Positions 8,401 through 9,922 of a stretch of 9,922 nt of DNA are shown in pieces; position 1 is the first letter of the stretch; the number at the start of each line of letters is the position of its first letter. The DNA comes from Kangiella sp. Its GTDB lineage: Bacteria; Pseudomonadota; Gammaproteobacteria; Enterobacterales; Kangiellaceae. The notes beneath the pieces were generated by a model, which worked only from the letters and a program-made list of their open reading frames with translations, searched no databases and was not told the DNA's origin. A program made the position numbers and the translations under genes. The DNA is taken from assembly GCA_026195755.1 (NCBI GenBank), contig JAPHRL010000191.1:1-9922 (forward strand), read 5' to 3'.

Positions 8401-8565
8401 AGTCTTAGTTTCATTATTGCTATAGTTGCGATTGTATATGAGCTCTTCCTTAAATGCACAGACTGTTACAAGTATAAATTCCTAGCTCACTATCCACACT
8501 GTAAAAGGTTTTAGGCACTGGTTAAAAATTAAATGTAAAATTTGCTGGAACATTTCTCATAATAA

Positions 8566-8817
8566 GAACCATTTCACTGTATCAATCTTCGACACAGTCA
8601 AAAGCCTTTCAGTTTTGCGCTGTTACAGGGTGAAACTCATGTTGGTTCTTTCTTTTCGTTATTAGTGGTTATTTTTTCATGTACAAAACAACAAGTTAAT
8701 GCAAATGTGCATTGCCTGCATGAGCATGCCAAAGATCAGATTCAGCTAAAAAATGCTCATGTAAAAAAAAAGAAACAAGAGTCAATAAATTTAACATTCG
8801 AATGCATATCTCCTTGA
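8566..8817 (+). pseudogene. Possible small secreted-protein ORF lacking a normal start
   Basis: This frame is open from 8566 (after TAA) to TGA-TAA at 8815-8820. From 8641 it reads VGSFFSLLVVIFSCTK, then QQVNANVHCLHEH, which looks like a signal peptide with either a poor lipobox (IFSC) or a VNA|N cleavage site. A lysine run encoded by the A9 tract and a short tail follow. No ATG or TTG lies in frame before the hydrophobic part; GTG at 8665 falls inside it and CTG at 8620 is rare as a start. ATG at 8639, preceded by AGGGTG, is in another frame and stops at TAG 8663-8665, so a frameshift could explain the layout. I do not recognise the protein, and chance is a real alternative. Confidence 0.22.
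8719..8761. repeat. 9-bp perfect inverted repeat with 25-base loop
   Basis: CATGAGCAT (8719-8727) is the exact complement of ATGCTCATG (8753-8761), and one more G-T and one T-A pair extend it outward. An A9 run follows on the plus strand. On neither strand is the stem followed by a T-run, so it is not an intrinsic terminator. It could be a regulator site or an RNA stem; it also falls inside the possible small ORF, so it could be coincidental. Confidence 0.4.
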
Positions 8818-8839
8818 TAACTGTATTAAATTCGGACAT

Positions 8840-8868
8840 TCGACAGTTCTTTTTAATGCCAATATATT
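8840..8868 (+). promoter_or_regulatory. Sigma70-like promoter, likely for the collagen-like gene
   Basis: TCGACA (8840-8845, five of six to TTGACA) and TATATT (8863-8868, five of six to TATAAT) are separated by exactly 17 bases. This is the best promoter match I found in the gap. A start near 8875 would give a leader of about 188 bases before the collagen-like gene, long enough for post-transcriptional control. CAGTC (8982-8986) can pair with GACTG (9005-9009), or GACT (9005-9008) with AGTC (9015-9018), so two small exclusive stems are possible in the leader. Confidence 0.5.
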
Positions 8869-9036
8869 ACCGTTTGAAACCCTAAATCTGTTATATCGCC
8901 TTTCGTTATTTCAAGTCATTAATCTATTGGAGTTCAAAGACGACCTATCAACTTTAGGAGCAGCAGGATCTCGTAACTCAACAGTCTGTAGTCATGTAGC
9001 TGTCGACTGCCTGGAGTCTTGGGAGGTTCTTAAACA

Positions 9037-9066
9037 ATGGATGTTCAATGGAGGGAAAATTCATGA
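9037..9066 (+). CDS. Nine-codon mini-ORF overlapping the collagen-like gene start
   Basis: ATG at 9037 reads MDVQWRENS and stops at TGA 9064-9066, so its stop overlaps the next gene's ATG as ATGA. GGGAGG at 9021-9026 lies ten bases before it and could serve as its ribosome binding site. Such an overlap is a classic layout for translational coupling. It is very short, and the downstream gene has its own strong site (GGAGGG), so it may be chance. Confidence 0.25.
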   Translation: MDVQWRENS

Positions 9067-9922
9067 ACAATATTCTTAAGACATTTAGCAAACTCTTAAT
9101 AGTTCTTAGTTTGCTTGTGTCAACTCAACTAATCTATGCAGCGCCGAAAATTCACGAGGTGCAGCCTTATCCCTACGAAGCACCGAGTAACTTGGTGATT
9201 TGGGGTACTGGTTTTGATGACCCACAAGTTTATTTCGGTACCCATCTCGATCCTTTGGTGGTCAGTGCTGATCAATCGGTTTGTGCTGTGATGTCATTTA
9301 ATCCAGCTCCGCCACTTGATCCGACAGACTTTCAATGTTTAGTGGTCGATTTGCCTTATGTCAATAACGGAGAGCCGGCTGTTCCTCCTGGTGATTACTT
9401 ATTAAAGCTAGTTGCTGTTGGAGGCTTAAATATATGCGGTACTAAGCCGAGCTCCCTCACATTTGAATACACTCCATCTGACTGTAGTGGGGTCAACTCA
9501 CAGGAAACTGCTACCTGCAGTGGTGATATGACTGGTGCCATAGGTGCCACAAGTATCAATACTTTTGGCAGAGATGAAGAAAAATGGAACTATCCCTCAG
9601 TCATATATCCAGGAGAAAACGTTACCTTTACTTCAGCTGACAGTAAATGGGGTAACCAGCTAAATGTACATTTTAGTGAGGGTAATCTAATCCAAGACAT
9701 AGGTCTTCATACCTCGTGTTCTGAACCGATGGTATTGGGTGATTCGTATGGCAGTTTTACGCTGGTAGATTTTGTTGGTGAAGCACGAGGATCAACTGAG
9801 GAATACGATCTTTATGATCTTACATTGGGCGGCGTTGGTCCAGCAGGGCCGCAAGGTGATACCGGCCCAGCAGGTCCGCAAGGTGACACGGGTGCCACAG
9901 GCCCAGCAGGTCCGCAAGGCGA
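9063..9922 (+). CDS. Secreted collagen-like repeat protein, C-terminus beyond window edge
   Basis: This partial gene (286 codons, open at the right edge) encodes an exported protein. Residues 1-26 form a Sec signal peptide: basic start, hydrophobic core LLIVLSLLV, and likely cleavage after IYA. Residues 28-140 begin PKIHEVQPYPYE and continue NLVIWGTGFDDPQVYFGT, resembling an IPT/TIG immunoglobulin-like fold. Residues 152-235 form a second module with VIYPGENVTFTS and HTSCSEPMVLGD, resembling a domain I remember as DUF7467 (number unsure). Six cysteines (74, 92, 125, 141, 152, 219) could form disulfides outside the cytoplasm. From Gly259 to the edge the protein is Gly-X-Y triplets of the GPAGPQGDT type. 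The start is set by GGAGGG at 9050-9055, eight bases before ATG 9063; the in-frame ATG at 9048 overlaps that site. Surface or matrix structure is a plausible role by family, not shown here. It is divergent from the diguanylate cyclase. Confidence 0.88.
   Translation, partial: MNNILKTFSKLLIVLSLLVSTQLIYAAPKIHEVQPYPYEAPSNLVIWGTGFDDPQVYFGTHLDPLVVSADQSVCAVMSFNPAPPLDPTDFQCLVVDLPYVNNGEPAVPPGDYLLKLVAVGGLNICGTKPSSLTFEYTPSDCSGVNSQETATCSGDMTGAIGATSINTFGRDEEKWNYPSVIYPGENVTFTSADSKWGNQLNVHFSEGNLIQDIGLHTSCSEPMVLGDSYGSFTLVDFVGEARGSTEEYDLYDLTLGGVGPAGPQGDTGPAGPQGDTGATGPAGPQG
9837..9922 (+). repeat. Tandem repeat encoding collagen-like Gly-X-Y triplets
   Basis: Units of 27 bases at 9837-9863 and 9864-9890 each encode GPAGPQGDT and differ at only a few bases, mostly synonymous. 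A 9-base insert (GAT, 9891-9899) precedes a third copy, which runs off the window at 9922. The in-frame repeats could expand or contract without frameshift. Confidence 0.9.

Larger units (their letters stand above)
8401..9062. other. AT-rich 660-bp divergent gap, no firmly supported gene
   Basis: The gap separates the diguanylate cyclase (minus) from the collagen-like gene (plus) and is visibly richer in A+T than its flanks. It includes a T6 run at 8671-8676 and an A9 run at 8763-8771. I found one good plus-strand promoter, two overlapping open frames that might be a broken small gene, a 9-bp inverted repeat and a mini-ORF, each listed separately. On the cyclase side the best -10 candidate on the minus strand is TATACT (8471-8476 region) with no fitting -35. 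I looked for a GEMM-type c-di-GMP riboswitch and for tRNAs and saw neither. Confidence 0.6.
8795..9079 (+). pseudogene. 94-codon open frame without a start, running into the collagen-like gene
   Basis: After TAA at 8792-8794 this frame stays open for 94 codons to TAA at 9077-9079, overlapping the first 17 bases of the collagen-like gene in another frame. It reads with ordinary codons, for example VINLLEFKDDLSTLGAAGSR near 8915-8974, then SWEVLKQWMFNGGK near the end. The only start-like codons are TTG 8927 (50 residues) and ATG 9041. It overlaps the end of the preceding open frame by about 20 bases in the +1 register, so one indel there would join them. I recognise no family. The 8840-8868 promoter falls inside it, which argues that it may simply be untranslated leader. 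Confidence 0.2.

Noticed and set aside
8719..8771. Intrinsic terminator for the 8719-8761 inverted repeat
   Set aside because: On the plus strand the stem is followed by A residues. On the minus strand the T-run comes before the stem, the wrong side for termination.
8870..9062. c-di-GMP riboswitch in the collagen-like gene leader
   Set aside because: I looked for the conserved GEMM-I segments and tetraloop receptor and did not find them; only short generic stems are present.
9048..9065. In-frame upstream ATG at 9048 as the start of the collagen-like protein
   Set aside because: It overlaps the GGAGGG ribosome binding site and would add MEGKF before a signal peptide that already begins properly at 9063.
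1..9922. A defence island, CRISPR array, phage or transposon, or other multi-gene novel system
   Set aside because: The complete genes are housekeeping or signalling types with normal motifs. I saw no spaced repeats, transposase, integrase or toxin-antitoxin pair. The only undecided parts are the 8401-9062 gap and the cut-off collagen-like gene.

Overview
The window looks like a stretch of gammaproteobacterial chromosome. The evidence is an E. coli-type long acyl-CoA dehydrogenase (FadE) with an N-terminal membrane anchor, a full-length HrpA helicase of about 1300 residues, and moderate G+C. A marine-type genus such as Kangiella or a relative would fit, but that is a guess. I see no tRNA, rRNA, CRISPR array, insertion sequence or prophage hallmark genes.

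Layout. (1) 1-1974, minus: fadE, cut by the left edge so that its C-terminus is missing. (2) 1975-2177: a divergent control region with a strong FadR-like operator (2054-2070) and a smaller inverted repeat in the fadE leader. (3) 2178-3014, plus: an alpha/beta hydrolase of unknown substrate. (4) 3015-3141: a spacer with a 10-bp stem that may be a terminator. (5) 3142-7077, plus: hrpA. (6) 7120-8400, minus: a REC-REC-GGEEF diguanylate cyclase starting at TTG and convergent with hrpA. (7) 8401-9062: an AT-rich gap of about 660 bp with a good sigma70-like promoter, two consecutive open frames that may be a broken small gene, and a nine-codon mini-ORF. (8) 9063 to the right edge, plus: a secreted protein whose Gly-X-Y collagen-like repeats begin just before the window ends. 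This gene has a Sec signal peptide and a strong ribosome binding site.

The genes do not form one pathway. fadE and the hydrolase share a control region, so joint control by fatty acids is possible. hrpA serves RNA and ribosome metabolism. The diguanylate cyclase and the collagen-like protein are divergently transcribed across the 660-bp gap. A c-di-GMP enzyme beside a surface or secreted repeat protein would suit surface-attached growth, but this is inference from position only. The parts most worth a second look are the FadR-like site, the undecided open frames in the gap, and the collagen-like gene with its leader.
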